Assembly: GCA_030430205.1 (NCBI GenBank)
Contig: JAUIGE010000012.1
Coordinates: 62,001 to 126,000 of the forward strand
Source of the DNA: Bacteroidia bacterium
GTDB lineage: Bacteria; Bacteroidota; Bacteroidia; J057
DNA: 64,000 nt
Reading direction: 5' to 3'
Positions 25,502-34,537 of this stretch are shown piece after piece. The translations under genes were made by a program, and so were the position numbers. Below the pieces are notes generated by a model. It searched no databases. It had not been told where the DNA came from and saw only the letters and a program-made list of their open reading frames with translations. Each line of letters starts with the position of its first letter. Position 1 is the stretch's first letter.

Positions 25502-25921
25502 TCAATCGAGGTCCTTTTGGGAGATCATGCCCATGCTATTCAATATAGAGAAGAGTATGGCAAGTGCAAAAATGGTGATCAGGATTCTTTCTGTCCATAC
25601 ATTTCCGGTGGCTGTTGACCAGTATTGGTAGTTGTTTCCAAGTTCAAACTTTGTGCCAATCTCGGCAATATGCACCATAAAAATTCCAAATATTCCGATA
25701 TTGGGAAGGTAATAATATCTATAAGAAAGATACTTTCTCAGGCGGGCCACGGCTGTAACCAGCCCAAAAAAGAGGGCCACAGAGGCAGCCAGAAAGCCCA
25801 CTATCTCATGCCAGGCTACCGTGTAGTGGAAGTTTGATACGATGATGTGGCCTGAGATCCCCAAGCCGATGAAGAACAAGTCAAAGAGGAACATCCAGTT
25901 GATTTTGATGTTAGTTTTCAT
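25502..25921 (-). CDS. Four-helix membrane protein (holin candidate)
   Basis: The 139-residue protein has hydrophobic helices at about 9-28, 38-58, 72-88 and 112-132, short loops and a charged end (SQKDLD). Size and layout would fit a phage holin or a small membrane moron. No endolysin gene accompanies it, so the holin role is uncertain. Its ATG overlaps the stop of the preceding membrane gene by 4 nt, a sign of translational coupling. Confidence 0.6.
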   Translation of the reverse strand: MKTNIKINWMFLFDLFFIGLGISGHIIVSNFHYTVAWHEIVGFLAASVALFFGLVTAVARLRKYLSYRYYYLPNIGIFGIFMVHIAEIGTKFELGNNYQYWSTATGNVWTERILITIFALAILFSILNSMGMISQKDLD

Positions 25922-26319
25922 AGGGAAAAGATGTTTTCATGTGAAACGAAATAGAAAAAAATCCCAAGAAGAAGCTGTATGGATCTATTGGTGAAGCTGT
26001 ATTGTAGCTGGCTGGTGGTAGTGCTGCTCTGGCTCCAAAATCGGTATGCCGGGAAGTCTAAGCGCCTGCGAGTCTCATAGTAGACGCCATTGTGCCAAAA
26101 ACTAAACATCAGAAGGAGGGATATCATCAATATGATCGCTGAGAGGCCGCCTATACCGGGATTCAGACAGATGCATAGCGCAAGCACGATAGCCCGCGTA
26201 GGTGCAAAAAACCAATGCACATCATAAGGATGTCGGTTGTTGCCATGTGCAAATACAGCCCCATGGGCGAGGCCGTTGCTTGCGGCAAATGCTGTCCAGA
26301 GTATAAGGTCCCAAGGCAT
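25918..26319 (-). CDS. Small multi-helix membrane protein
   Basis: The 133-residue protein has hydrophobic segments at about 3-22, 42-56, 57-75 and near the C-terminus (about 113-128). A His-rich loop (HGNNRHPYDVHWFF) follows the first helix. No family is recognised. It is coupled to the following four-helix protein by an ATGA overlap, so both probably act together, possibly in lysis or superinfection exclusion. Confidence 0.55.
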   Translation of the reverse strand: MPWDLILWTAFAASNGLAHGAVFAHGNNRHPYDVHWFFAPTRAIVLALCICLNPGIGGLSAIILMISLLLMFSFWHNGVYYETRRRLDFPAYRFWSQSSTTTSQLQYSFTNRSIQLLLGIFFYFVSHENIFSL

Positions 26320-26322
26320 AGC

Positions 26323-26583
26323 TTAGTTTTTTCCGGTTTGGCTTGTCTTGGAGAATGGGGTAGGGGGGGCCTTAGGGGCCTCCTTGACTGGCTCTTTGGG
26401 GATGGGTGCCAGCTCTACGTGCTGTCCGCCGCCTTGCTTCAGAAACTTCGCAGCCTGCTCATCCGTGAGGGTCTCGAGGTTGTAGGTGGTTTGGAAGGCC
26501 GTGGATACGGTGGGCTTCTGCTTGGCTTTGAGTTTGCGGGCCAGCTCAGCCCGGCCAAATGGTGTCAATTGATACTTTTTCAT
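26323..26583 (-). CDS. Small basic protein of the structural cluster
   Basis: The 86-residue protein starts MKKYQLTPFGRAELARKLKAK and has a helical central part (LTDEQAAKFLKQGG) and a Pro/Lys-rich tail. The central motif LTDEQAAKFLKxGGGxxVEL is of the kind seen in small head-associated proteins of Bacteroidota phages, but no function can be given. It is 3 nt upstream of the membrane-protein pair. Confidence 0.5.
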   Translation of the reverse strand: MKKYQLTPFGRAELARKLKAKQKPTVSTAFQTTYNLETLTDEQAAKFLKQGGGQHVELAPIPKEPVKEAPKAPPTPFSKTSQTGKN

Positions 26584-26660
26584 GAATGCTATTTTAAGGT
26601 GGAAAAGGAAAATGGTGGGGATACTATCCCCACCTATATGAGCTACAGCAGTGGAAAGAA

Positions 26661-27203
26661 CTAGTAGGTTCCTTCATAGAATGGCGCCGGGCGTCCGCTC
26701 GCACATTCAAACTCAAGGGTGATCGCATTTGCATCCCCTATTTTTTCTCCCAGGTCCTGCTTTGCCTTCATGAGACAGGGTACCAGGTTATTACCCATGA
26801 CCCGATCCTGGCCGAGCTTGTCGGACCACTGGACTACCATCGGGACGTTGCGGTTGCGGTCCCGGAAGTCTACCCACTTCGGATCATTGCCAGGGACTTC
26901 GATCTTCAGCCTGCTGATCGTGCCAGCCTGGCCATAGTCTCCCTCGTCAGCATCGTCAAACTTGTGCTTGCCAGGAGGCACAGTCAAGGTATTCCATACA
27001 GCGGAAGGGTAGCCGGTCGTATCCAGGGCGATGTTGCCATCCAGGGTGTATGGCTTATTGGCCACCTGGTCAGCGGCGTAGTCCTGCAATGCCGGGAAGC
27101 CATCGAGGTACTCTGCACGAACCCAGCGGAATGTGCTGCCCGTGCCCGGTGCCCCTGCAAAGCAGGGGTCTACTTTCATATCTATGTCCAGAATTTCACA
27201 CAT
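26661..27203 (-). CDS. Phage structural protein (possible tail-tube or head decoration)
   Basis: The 180-residue protein is beta-rich and lacks a signal peptide, with several Gly/Asp turns (ADEGDYGQAGTISRLKIEVPG and LEFECASGRPAPFYEGTY). It lies in a tight cluster with the probable capsid and a 115-residue protein, so a virion role is likely; size and fold type would suit a tail-tube subunit or decoration protein. No specific motif was found. Confidence 0.5.
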   Translation of the reverse strand: MCEILDIDMKVDPCFAGAPGTGSTFRWVRAEYLDGFPALQDYAADQVANKPYTLDGNIALDTTGYPSAVWNTLTVPPGKHKFDDADEGDYGQAGTISRLKIEVPGNDPKWVDFRDRNRNVPMVVQWSDKLGQDRVMGNNLVPCLMKAKQDLGEKIGDANAITLEFECASGRPAPFYEGTY

Positions 27204-27258
27204 GGTGTTTTTTGGTTGAATTGATTTGATTGAAAAAGAGAATCTGTCAGGGGTGATG

Positions 27259-27606
27259 CTATGCGACAGGTGCCTTCAGCGGCCCATAGTATTCCACATA
27301 GTTGTAGTCCGGAAGGGACTTTGTGGCTGCCCAATTCAGCTTGAATTTGGAGCCCGCACGGTTGACGATGTCGCCATCGCCATCCAGAAGGTAGCCGCCA
27401 GAGTCATCTGTCTCATTGAGCTTGCGACGGACCTGGCGCTTGGCGGTTGGCTGAGAATCCAGGAACTGTGTCAGCAGATCTGCATTGTCTACATGTACCA
27501 ACTCATCAGCTGTCAGCTTGACGAATTCGCCGCTGTCTTCATCATAGATAGTGATCCTTTTGAAGTCAAGGGTCACGGTTTCGGCATTATGGGTTGTCGT
27601 GGCCAT
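27259..27606 (-). CDS. Small phage protein downstream of the capsid gene
   Basis: The 115-residue acidic protein (VTLDFKRITIYDEDSGEFVKLT, then DADLLTQFL-like helix and RQVRRKLNETDDSGGY) lies between the probable capsid and the structural protein genes. It is not recognised; a head-completion or decoration role is possible from position only. Confidence 0.5.
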   Translation of the reverse strand: MATTTHNAETVTLDFKRITIYDEDSGEFVKLTADELVHVDNADLLTQFLDSQPTAKRQVRRKLNETDDSGGYLLDGDGDIVNRAGSKFKLNWAATKSLPDYNYVEYYGPLKAPVA

Positions 27607-27668
27607 ATCAGGTATTTTTTTTTGATTTTTTGGTGAAAAATAATCAGTTCATCAAGGGTCAGTTGGCC

Positions 27669-28649
27669 TTAGTACTGATCGTTTACAAATACTTCACTTG
27701 CCAGGGCATACTGGACGCTGATCTCCCCATCACAGAGTACCTTCAGATAGCGATCCTGGTACTCCATAACCAGAGACATCGGGCCACCGGCGGGCTGTCC
27801 ATTGCGGCTTTCCAACTCCCCATCAAACCCGCGGTGCAGGTTGCCGATACGGCTGGTGATAAGGCGCTGGGATGTGCGCATGCCTGGGCGAGCTTTGAAG
27901 GTCACATTGGGGAAATCTTCCAGTGTGAAGAAATTGAACTCAGTAGCATGGGTATTGCCACCATGCTCTTCACGGTATGCCTGGCGCAACCAGCGCAGGA
28001 GCACAGAGCTCATATTGGTGACAAGTGGCACCCCTTCCCACTTGGGATCCTCATGGATCATCTCCAAATAGCGGGTGATTTTATCCAGTATATTGACCTT
28101 GGTCAGTACACCTGTATTGAAGGGGTCTATGTCCCCCTTGATGATGTCCTGAGAGACGAGTTCATTGAATCCGTCACTGACATCCTGAGCGGCATTGGGG
28201 TAGCCAATAATCGCCCCGCCCTGGTTGACACCTTTCCAGAGGATCGAGCGGTTTTGGTCATGGATAGCCCGGCGGTAGATGTTTTTTACTACCCACTCAT
28301 TCAGGAGGGGCATGTCATAGGGGTTTGAGCCCGGCTTGGCGAATTGGGCAAGGAAATGCCTGCCTGAATATTCGCGAGGGGTAAGGAGCAGGTCCGCTTT
28401 CCAGCCACTGTGGCGCTGGACACGGGGCTTCAATCCTACTTCGCCTTTGGGGTGATGACCCGGCTGGTAAGACTGTACGATCTCCGTGACAGAGCTGGTG
28501 TGGTGGACGTACTCGTCCTTGAAGTCGATAGGGGTGAGAAACTCCCTGTCTTCTTCTTCCTGCAAAAGCTCCATCATGATGCGCTGACCATGAACACGGG
28601 AATAATCCTGTATCGCATCCAAATCAACGGTATTGGTACTGTCGGCCAT
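27669..28649 (-). CDS. Probable major capsid protein
   Basis: The 326-residue protein follows the protease-scaffold gene by 60 nt, the usual place of the major capsid. It begins with a helical region, contains an extended mixed region (EYSGRHFLAQFAKPGSNPYDMPL) and ends with beta-strands typical of HK97-fold shells (GPMSLVMEYQDRYLKVLCDGE then ISVQYALASEVFVNDQY-like segment). No family motif can be quoted; the call rests on position, length and absence of any other candidate. Confidence 0.65.
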   Translation of the reverse strand: MADSTNTVDLDAIQDYSRVHGQRIMMELLQEEEDREFLTPIDFKDEYVHHTSSVTEIVQSYQPGHHPKGEVGLKPRVQRHSGWKADLLLTPREYSGRHFLAQFAKPGSNPYDMPLLNEWVVKNIYRRAIHDQNRSILWKGVNQGGAIIGYPNAAQDVSDGFNELVSQDIIKGDIDPFNTGVLTKVNILDKITRYLEMIHEDPKWEGVPLVTNMSSVLLRWLRQAYREEHGGNTHATEFNFFTLEDFPNVTFKARPGMRTSQRLITSRIGNLHRGFDGELESRNGQPAGGPMSLVMEYQDRYLKVLCDGEISVQYALASEVFVNDQY

Positions 28650-28709
28650 TATTAGTTGTTTTTGTTGATTGAAAAAATTGATTTAAAACATTGAACTGAC
28701 AGGCAGATT

Positions 28710-29957
28710 CTACTTCCTGCCCTGTCTGATTTCCATGAGCTTGCGGTCCCAGTGGGTCACATGCTTTTGGTCTATACCAGAGAAGGGATCCTTGACCTTG
28801 TCTGCCATATCTACCTCAGTGGCTGCTGAGGCTGTCTGGTCTCCCAGCTCCTCATTTTCCTTCTCCAGTTCTCCGATCCTGGTAGCCTGAGATTCTATCA
28901 GCTTGGCCTTTGTAGCCAACTGGGCTTTCAGTCCGGCAATGACCAGGTCCTTGTCTTCCAATGCCGTGGCATGAGATGCCTGGATAGCGGCGAATTCGTC
29001 TTCAGAATAAGTTTTCATAGTTGAGTTTTCTTGAGTTGCTTTTTTCGAGGCGTGATTTTCCTGGCCATGTGCCAGGTCAAGTGCATAGCTGACTGCATCT
29101 TCAAGACTGCCTACAGAGTCTGCCAGGCCCAGGGCAATAGCCTCCTGAGCGAAGTACATGTTTCCGGTTAATGCATCTTCCGAAACATCATGGCGGCCCG
29201 CTTTTACAGTTTCCTGAAAATGCTTTGCGATAGGGTCCAACATTTCTGTCTGGATCAGTGCCAGATCATCCTCTGTGGGCTGATCCAGATTGTACTTGTT
29301 TTTGTCGGGGCTCAGGGATGATCGAAGCAAGCGCCTCTCATACCCCTTCTCCTTGAGTGCGCGGCTCATATCCAAGTAGGATATCATGACACCGATGCTG
29401 CCCACCTGTGTGGTCTGACCCGATAGCATGATGTGATCCGACTGAGAATTGAGCCATACACCTGCACTTCCAGACTGATCTTCAACAAAAGAGACGATAG
29501 GCTTATTGGCATTTGCAATGATCCGCGCAAAGTTTTCGGTACCAGCCACCGTGCCACCGGGTGTGTCCGTGACCAACACGACTGCATCTACCTCAGGATC
29601 CTCATCTGCTGCCATTACCCATTTCCCCAGTGTGGCCATGCCATAGGAGCAGAGGCCGTCATCTTTCATCAGGAGGCCCTTAATAGGAATAAGGGCTACT
29701 ACGCCCGTTTTCTTATTGCTTGTAGGCCTACCGCCCGACTTGGTAGCAGCATCTGCCACGATGATGGTGGCAGTGATCTTTTGGGGTTGTGGATACTCCT
29801 CCTTTGGGATAATGCCAAATAGTTTTGGATCAAAGGGGACATCCCGATCCAAAACCATCTGAACTGTATCCCAGAGGGAAAGTGCAGCAGCAGGCGTCAA
29901 TGCCCACCTTTCATTACTCGCTATGAATTGATAAAATTGCCTCATATCAGGTCCCAA
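28710..29957 (-). CDS. S49-family prohead protease with C-terminal scaffold-like region
   Basis: Residues about 80-290 form a ClpP/S49-type protease domain: VVALIPIKGLLMK, then VDAVVLVTDTPGGTVAG, the nucleophile Ser164 in QSGSAGVW, and VGSIGVMISYLDMS. A lysine near residue 220 in the SPDKNKYN segment could complete the Ser-Lys dyad. The last 110 residues are a charged helical region (AAIQASHATALEDKDLVIAG onwards) like the scaffold domains fused to lambda C-type proteases. It is followed by the probable capsid gene. The role is capsid maturation and scaffolding. The start may be at codon 5. Confidence 0.85.
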   Translation of the reverse strand: MGPDMRQFYQFIASNERWALTPAAALSLWDTVQMVLDRDVPFDPKLFGIIPKEEYPQPQKITATIIVADAATKSGGRPTSNKKTGVVALIPIKGLLMKDDGLCSYGMATLGKWVMAADEDPEVDAVVLVTDTPGGTVAGTENFARIIANANKPIVSFVEDQSGSAGVWLNSQSDHIMLSGQTTQVGSIGVMISYLDMSRALKEKGYERRLLRSSLSPDKNKYNLDQPTEDDLALIQTEMLDPIAKHFQETVKAGRHDVSEDALTGNMYFAQEAIALGLADSVGSLEDAVSYALDLAHGQENHASKKATQENSTMKTYSEDEFAAIQASHATALEDKDLVIAGLKAQLATKAKLIESQATRIGELEKENEELGDQTASAATEVDMADKVKDPFSGIDQKHVTHWDRKLMEIRQGRK

Positions 29958-29991
29958 ATTGGGCTGATATGAGGCTTATTTTTAGGACATA

Positions 29992-32103
29992 TCAATAATA
30001 GACCGTCCAGCCATAATCTGGGATTAGCCCCTCACCGGCATAGGCACCGGTACCATTAATTTGGGCCAGTGCTGTGGCATCCGGACTGGATGCATTGTTG
30101 GTGAGGTTTATCCCCTTTATGCCTGAGGTTCTGTATAGGTGCAGTTCATTGACAATTGCGCTGATATTTGTGAGCTGCGAATTGTGCAGCTGTAAAACAT
30201 CCAGATTTATAGGACTATCCAAGGTAAACGTGGTCAATCCGGTGTCATTGGCGGACAAATCTTCCAGCGCAAACCAGCCCGTGCAGTCCAAATGACCGGT
30301 CAGATTAAAGTTATTCCAGACAAGAAACTCAGTCATAGAAGCCTGAACACCCGTAATCAGGGTGTCAAAATCACATAGATGAGCATACACATGCTCAAGA
30401 TTCAAGGCACCGGATATGTCAAGGGTACCTGTCAGGCTGGCGTTGCCTTCTATTTCCAGAATTGTGAGGGATGGCTGGGACCCTACAATGAGGCTATCAA
30501 ATCCACACGAAAAAGCATACACTTCTTCCAGGGTAGGCACACAGCTAAGGTCCAGTGTGCCCGAAAGTCCCGGATTTAATGCGATGTCCAGCACGGTGAG
30601 ATTTGTATATCCACATAGGTTGATTGTGCCTGTAAGGCCCGTATTTCTTGCCCGAAGTTCTGTCACGGGCATAAATCCTGTCACAGAGAGAGAGGGTATA
30701 GCTGTATTCTCTATATTCAGCTGGGTAAGACTGACCCACTTCACGGCCACAAGTGGAGAAGCCAGGGCCGTATTGTCATTGAGCAACAGGGATTCCAGTT
30801 GGGGATGAGCAGCCAGGTTGATTGAAGCAAGGTTATTGTCACTCAAATCCAAAGAACGTAGATTGGTCAAGGCCGCTGCATCAATATCTCCTGTCAGCCC
30901 CTGGGAGGCTATTTCCAGGCTGGTAACCTGATCTGGTAACACATAGACGGCAAAGTTGTATGTGCCTGATCCAGAGTAGCTATGCGAGAGGTTTTGTGCG
31001 CCCGATATATTGCTATATCTCGCTTTGTTACCATCTCCCCACTCTACGCGCAAGTTGGCGGCCTTCAACTCATGATTTATGCTAATAGATGACCCTGATA
31101 ATTGCCCTTTATAAGCAGGTGGGGGCGTCCGGGCAATGAGAGATCGGCTAACTGACATGCTGTCAATGCCGCCTTCCTGTATATAAAGAGATACATTGAT
31201 GCTGGATGGCTCAAGTTCATCAAGATATACCTGTGGGTAAAATGAAAAGGTGTAGCCAGTACCACCCGTTATTTCATCTACTATTTGCTCCTCAAAATCC
31301 CCAAAGCTCTCTGTGCCGCCTACCCAGTTCCAGTTGGATATATTTGCTGGATTCGCATTGGGTGCGATCCATGCCTTAAAATAGGGGTTTTTGCTGGGGC
31401 CAAAGCTATAATATAGGCGTACACTACCAGCAGTGGTGGCACTGAGTGCTGAGCCATCCAGCAGAGATGAGCCTTGTGCAGAAACAACGATTGGACTGTA
31501 GGGATCACCCTGACTTAATCCCAAGGCAGCCGATAGCAAATCCGAGGTAAATGGCTGGCTTAGATTTTCATCAAGATAGGGTGCCGGGCAAAGTCCTGAC
31601 CCGATGAATTCCCACTCAGTTATTGACCAGTTTTTGAGGTTGTGGCCAGAGCTTGAGCCTCCCTTGAATAACATGGGGCGTTCCTTTGTGCCCAATTTCC
31701 TTACATACCCTTCATATAAAAAGGCAATGACTATGTATTTACCATTGCGGAGCTTGCAAAGCTCGGTAACGGTTTCAAATGACAAGTCATTTTTTGCTGA
31801 TATCTGATAGTCATAATAATTGCCCCCAGGGGAATCATTTTGGCTTTCTTTCAACAAAACAGTATTGGGTGGGAAGCTGTAGGATGTGAATCCAGCCCCA
31901 CCGGCCAGGAGGAAGGGTAGTGATATCTTTTCGTCACAGCAGGCAGATGGGTCTACCAGTACTTTCTGAGTTGGGATGACCATCAACTCTTTTACAGACC
32001 CCACTACGACCTTGCATGCAGCGGGCTGTGGGTGCAGATCAGGAAATATTACTGACATGAGCAACAGGATTAGAAGATTTTTCATTTGAACGTTTTTATT
32101 CAA
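29992..32103 (-). CDS. Prophage-encoded secreted leucine-rich-repeat protein
   Basis: The 703-residue protein has an N-terminal signal (MKNLLILLLMSVIFPD preceded by six residues). Residues about 385-680 are LRRs with repeats of about 22 residues (LRSLDLSDNNLASINLAAHP and LTILEIEGNASLTGTLDISG), some in 46-residue pairs. The first half is beta-rich with no clear motif, and there is no T9SS tail. It sits between a hypothetical gene and the protease gene of the head cluster. A signal peptide is odd for a virion component; alternatives are an exported moron or a surface factor. No homolog family is assigned. Confidence 0.7.
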   Translation of the reverse strand: MNKNVQMKNLLILLLMSVIFPDLHPQPAACKVVVGSVKELMVIPTQKVLVDPSACCDEKISLPFLLAGGAGFTSYSFPPNTVLLKESQNDSPGGNYYDYQISAKNDLSFETVTELCKLRNGKYIVIAFLYEGYVRKLGTKERPMLFKGGSSSGHNLKNWSITEWEFIGSGLCPAPYLDENLSQPFTSDLLSAALGLSQGDPYSPIVVSAQGSSLLDGSALSATTAGSVRLYYSFGPSKNPYFKAWIAPNANPANISNWNWVGGTESFGDFEEQIVDEITGGTGYTFSFYPQVYLDELEPSSINVSLYIQEGGIDSMSVSRSLIARTPPPAYKGQLSGSSISINHELKAANLRVEWGDGNKARYSNISGAQNLSHSYSGSGTYNFAVYVLPDQVTSLEIASQGLTGDIDAAALTNLRSLDLSDNNLASINLAAHPQLESLLLNDNTALASPLVAVKWVSLTQLNIENTAIPSLSVTGFMPVTELRARNTGLTGTINLCGYTNLTVLDIALNPGLSGTLDLSCVPTLEEVYAFSCGFDSLIVGSQPSLTILEIEGNASLTGTLDISGALNLEHVYAHLCDFDTLITGVQASMTEFLVWNNFNLTGHLDCTGWFALEDLSANDTGLTTFTLDSPINLDVLQLHNSQLTNISAIVNELHLYRTSGIKGINLTNNASSPDATALAQINGTGAYAGEGLIPDYGWTVYY

Positions 32104-32137
32104 AGATGAGGGGATAGCGGGTCGAAGGGTAGGATAC

Positions 32138-32875
32138 TCAAGGGAAGCAATATCCCTTGAGTAAATAATCGTTGATGGTGCTTATCCATTTATCTGCGTA
32201 GTCTTCGAGAGTTCCGCTTTGTATGACATTCCTCGGAATCCTTATGTCTTTTGCGAATAGGGAGCCTCTTGAAAGAGAGAATGCGGAAAATCTGATCCGG
32301 TATCCGTCCCCCTGACGGATCAATTTTGCAAATTTATATGCATGTGCCTGTTGGGTACAAAAGTTACATTTACGGTACACTTTAGACCTTATTTGCTCTA
32401 TTTCTGGAGAAAATCGTATCTGACGCCTCAATTGTCGGCTGGCACTGTCAAAGGAATACTCGTCCTCATTTATATCATAGTGCTGTAGGAAGTTGGCCAA
32501 TGCGATTTCTCTATTCCATTGTTTTTTATCCAGGCATAGACTACTTGCTAGAATCTCCTGGTAGTTTATCCACTTCAACATTGCATCGACAAACTGTTGA
32601 TGAAAGAACAAACCAGCCTTTGCAATCAACAGGATACGTTTGTATTGTGTGGCTAGCTGCTCACTTTCTCCCAGGTTGAGTTGCAGGTAGACAAGAGTAG
32701 TGGGGGAGTCTGTGGTCTTCTGCATAGGGGTAGCAGAGAGGGCCATGAACTGAAATGCCATCCGAAGTGCATTGTGCCGGTTGAATGCCAAATCAAATGG
32801 GGGCTGACCATAGGTATGTACCAGATACTTATATACGTATGGCGTAACAGGTATTTCGACCAATTCATTAAGCAT
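32138..32875 (-). CDS. Hypothetical phage protein with CxxC motif
   Basis: The 245-residue protein is helical, with a CNFC pair near residue 168 and a basic segment (RIRFSAFSLSRGSLFAKDIRIP). It is read just after the TGCACCAC repeat region, on the same strand. No family was recognised. A single CxxC could be half of a zinc site. Confidence 0.45.
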   Translation of the reverse strand: MLNELVEIPVTPYVYKYLVHTYGQPPFDLAFNRHNALRMAFQFMALSATPMQKTTDSPTTLVYLQLNLGESEQLATQYKRILLIAKAGLFFHQQFVDAMLKWINYQEILASSLCLDKKQWNREIALANFLQHYDINEDEYSFDSASRQLRRQIRFSPEIEQIRSKVYRKCNFCTQQAHAYKFAKLIRQGDGYRIRFSAFSLSRGSLFAKDIRIPRNVIQSGTLEDYADKWISTINDYLLKGYCFP

Positions 32876-32989
32876 AAATCAAAATACTCAATAGTTGCAC
32901 CAATGAACGATTCTATTACCCACTTTTTCGCACCATATTTCAGGGTTTTATTTAGGGTAAAAGTACTGAGGGGTTTTTCCGGAAAAGCT

Positions 32990-33389
32990 TGCACCACTTG
33001 CACCACTTTTAGATAAGTAACTAATAAACAGATATTTAAGCCCTTTTTTTTGTGGTGCAACCGTGGTGCAAAGGTGTCTTTTTGTGGTGCAAGTGGTGCA
33101 GCCGAAATTACACAGACGGTTACTTATGGCGTAGCTCGTGCTTTTTTACAAACTTCGAATTTTCGTAACAGCGCCAAAAAACACGTCTCTGTTACACACT
33201 TATTGCAAATGTGTGCTTGATCAGGCCTATCTGCCCATCTGCGGCTTGCACCAAAAACGGGTGCCTTTGCACCACTTGCACCACGGTTGCACCACTTGTA
33301 CGAAAGCACGTACTACTATATAATATATTAATAATCAATAATTTATATATATAATATCACTAAGTGGTGCAAGTGGTGCAAGTGGTGCA
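32990..33389. repeat. TGCACCAC / GTGGTGCA iteron-like array flanking an AT-rich segment
   Basis: Twelve exact copies of the octamer occur in four groups: two inverted (32,990; 32,999), four direct (33,052; 33,063; 33,084; 33,093), three inverted (33,268; 33,277; 33,288) and three direct (33,364; 33,373; 33,382), with further variants at 33,247 and 32,896. Ten of the twelve extend to the 9-mer TTGCACCAC, and most copies in a group are exactly 9 bp apart. The segment 33,311-33,360 between the last two groups is almost entirely A/T. There is no convincing gene in the 634-bp gap (32,876-33,509). This layout fits a replication origin, a partition site or a packaging/regulatory site. Confidence 0.85.
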
Positions 33390-33509
33390 GGGTTTTCTGA
33401 GACTTTTTGCCGCTCGGGCGGGCAACTTACTTTTCGAAACAAAAAAAACCCACACCAGGGGTATGGGCTATCATGAGCATTTAGAAAAAGATAGGGGCTG
33501 GGTGTGTTG

Positions 33510-34535
33510 TTAGAAGGCTATGACTGGGTTATTCCCTTCTCCATCTTCATAGGGTAGTATCATTCCTACATGGACAGCGGCATCATCTTTACTAGAAGAA
33601 TCATTATAGGTTGTGAACTTACCAGAGGTATCCAAATATGTTTTTAACTCAAGCAGAAATAGCTGGCCAGCTTCCTGTAGGTTTACCCACATGGACCGTA
33701 CAACCTCTTCACTTGTGGTTCTGTTGCCCAGGTCTGAGTCAAATGGGATTTCTACCAGTCCATTCTCATTAATTACCAATCTCAAAAAGGGTATTGCACA
33801 AAGGAGGGCCCATTTGGTCAATGCCCTCCTAATGTAGTCCAATAACTCCTTTTGGTCATCAGTCAGATCGTCTGGGAGATTGTCCCGGATACTTGTTTTT
33901 AATTCATCCCAAAGAGCTATTCCAATGACAGGCTTTATATACCGCTTCTCAGCCTCTGATATAAATGGCCTCAGCTGCAAATACACAAGCCTACCATTCC
34001 ATAGCGGAAGGAATGCCCCCAGCTCTTCACTATTGTTAAAGAATAATTCTTTTGATTTCAGATATGCCTTAGAGCCTTCCCATGTAGGGAATTTTGTGGA
34101 ATTTGCTTCTAGCCAGGTCAGCGCCATTTCCAAAAACTTATGCCCTTCTCGGAAGTTTGTTTGTAAAGTCTTTTTGTGGACCCATTGCCTGACTGGCACG
34201 GCTGTGCCATCGGCTGAAGCCGCTTCCTTTTGTCCCGAATCTGCCAGCAAAATCAACAAATCATATCCCGCCTGAAATGCTGTAAAGTAGGCGATAGAGC
34301 GTTGCAGCTTTTTGACCAATATAGCCTGGTCAGCGGTAAGCGTATTTCCAGTATATGCGGTTGATAGCTCTTCATATAGATCCGTACCGATGGCTTTTTC
34401 AATAAATGTCAACTCGACATTTTCTATAATTGGCAAAACAGAAGCCCATTGCATGCCTCCATGAAAAGTAGAAACATAGCGCTTTAGACTATCATCAGGG
34501 AATGCCTCATCAGATATGTATTTGAAAAATGCCAT
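33510..34535 (-). CDS. Phage head-tail connector-like structural protein (hypothetical)
   Basis: The 341-residue protein follows the portal gene by 2 nt. It consists of two similar halves, each with an LWDEL/LYEEL-containing helical segment (IEKAIGTDLYEELST at about 47 and IKPVIGIALWDELKTS near 201) preceded by a structured region. A duplicated gp6-like head-completion domain could produce such an arrangement. No motif is diagnostic. Placement suggests a head-tail connection role. Confidence 0.55.
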   Translation of the reverse strand: MAFFKYISDEAFPDDSLKRYVSTFHGGMQWASVLPIIENVELTFIEKAIGTDLYEELSTAYTGNTLTADQAILVKKLQRSIAYFTAFQAGYDLLILLADSGQKEAASADGTAVPVRQWVHKKTLQTNFREGHKFLEMALTWLEANSTKFPTWEGSKAYLKSKELFFNNSEELGAFLPLWNGRLVYLQLRPFISEAEKRYIKPVIGIALWDELKTSIRDNLPDDLTDDQKELLDYIRRALTKWALLCAIPFLRLVINENGLVEIPFDSDLGNRTTSEEVVRSMWVNLQEAGQLFLLELKTYLDTSGKFTTYNDSSSKDDAAVHVGMILPYEDGEGNNPVIAF

Positions 34536-34537
34536 GG

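Noticed and set aside
27594-28328. 244-codon open frame opposite the probable capsid gene
   Set aside because: It is antisense to a gene in a consistent minus-strand run, and its start region overlaps a spacer, with no recognisable feature.
33124-33323. Two 61-codon frames inside the iteron region
   Set aside because: They overlap each other on opposite strands and consist partly of translated repeat units.
32990-33389. CRISPR array
   Set aside because: The repeated unit is only 8-9 bp, spacing is 9 bp and orientation alternates, so it is not repeat-spacer organisation. No CRISPR array or cas gene was seen in the window.
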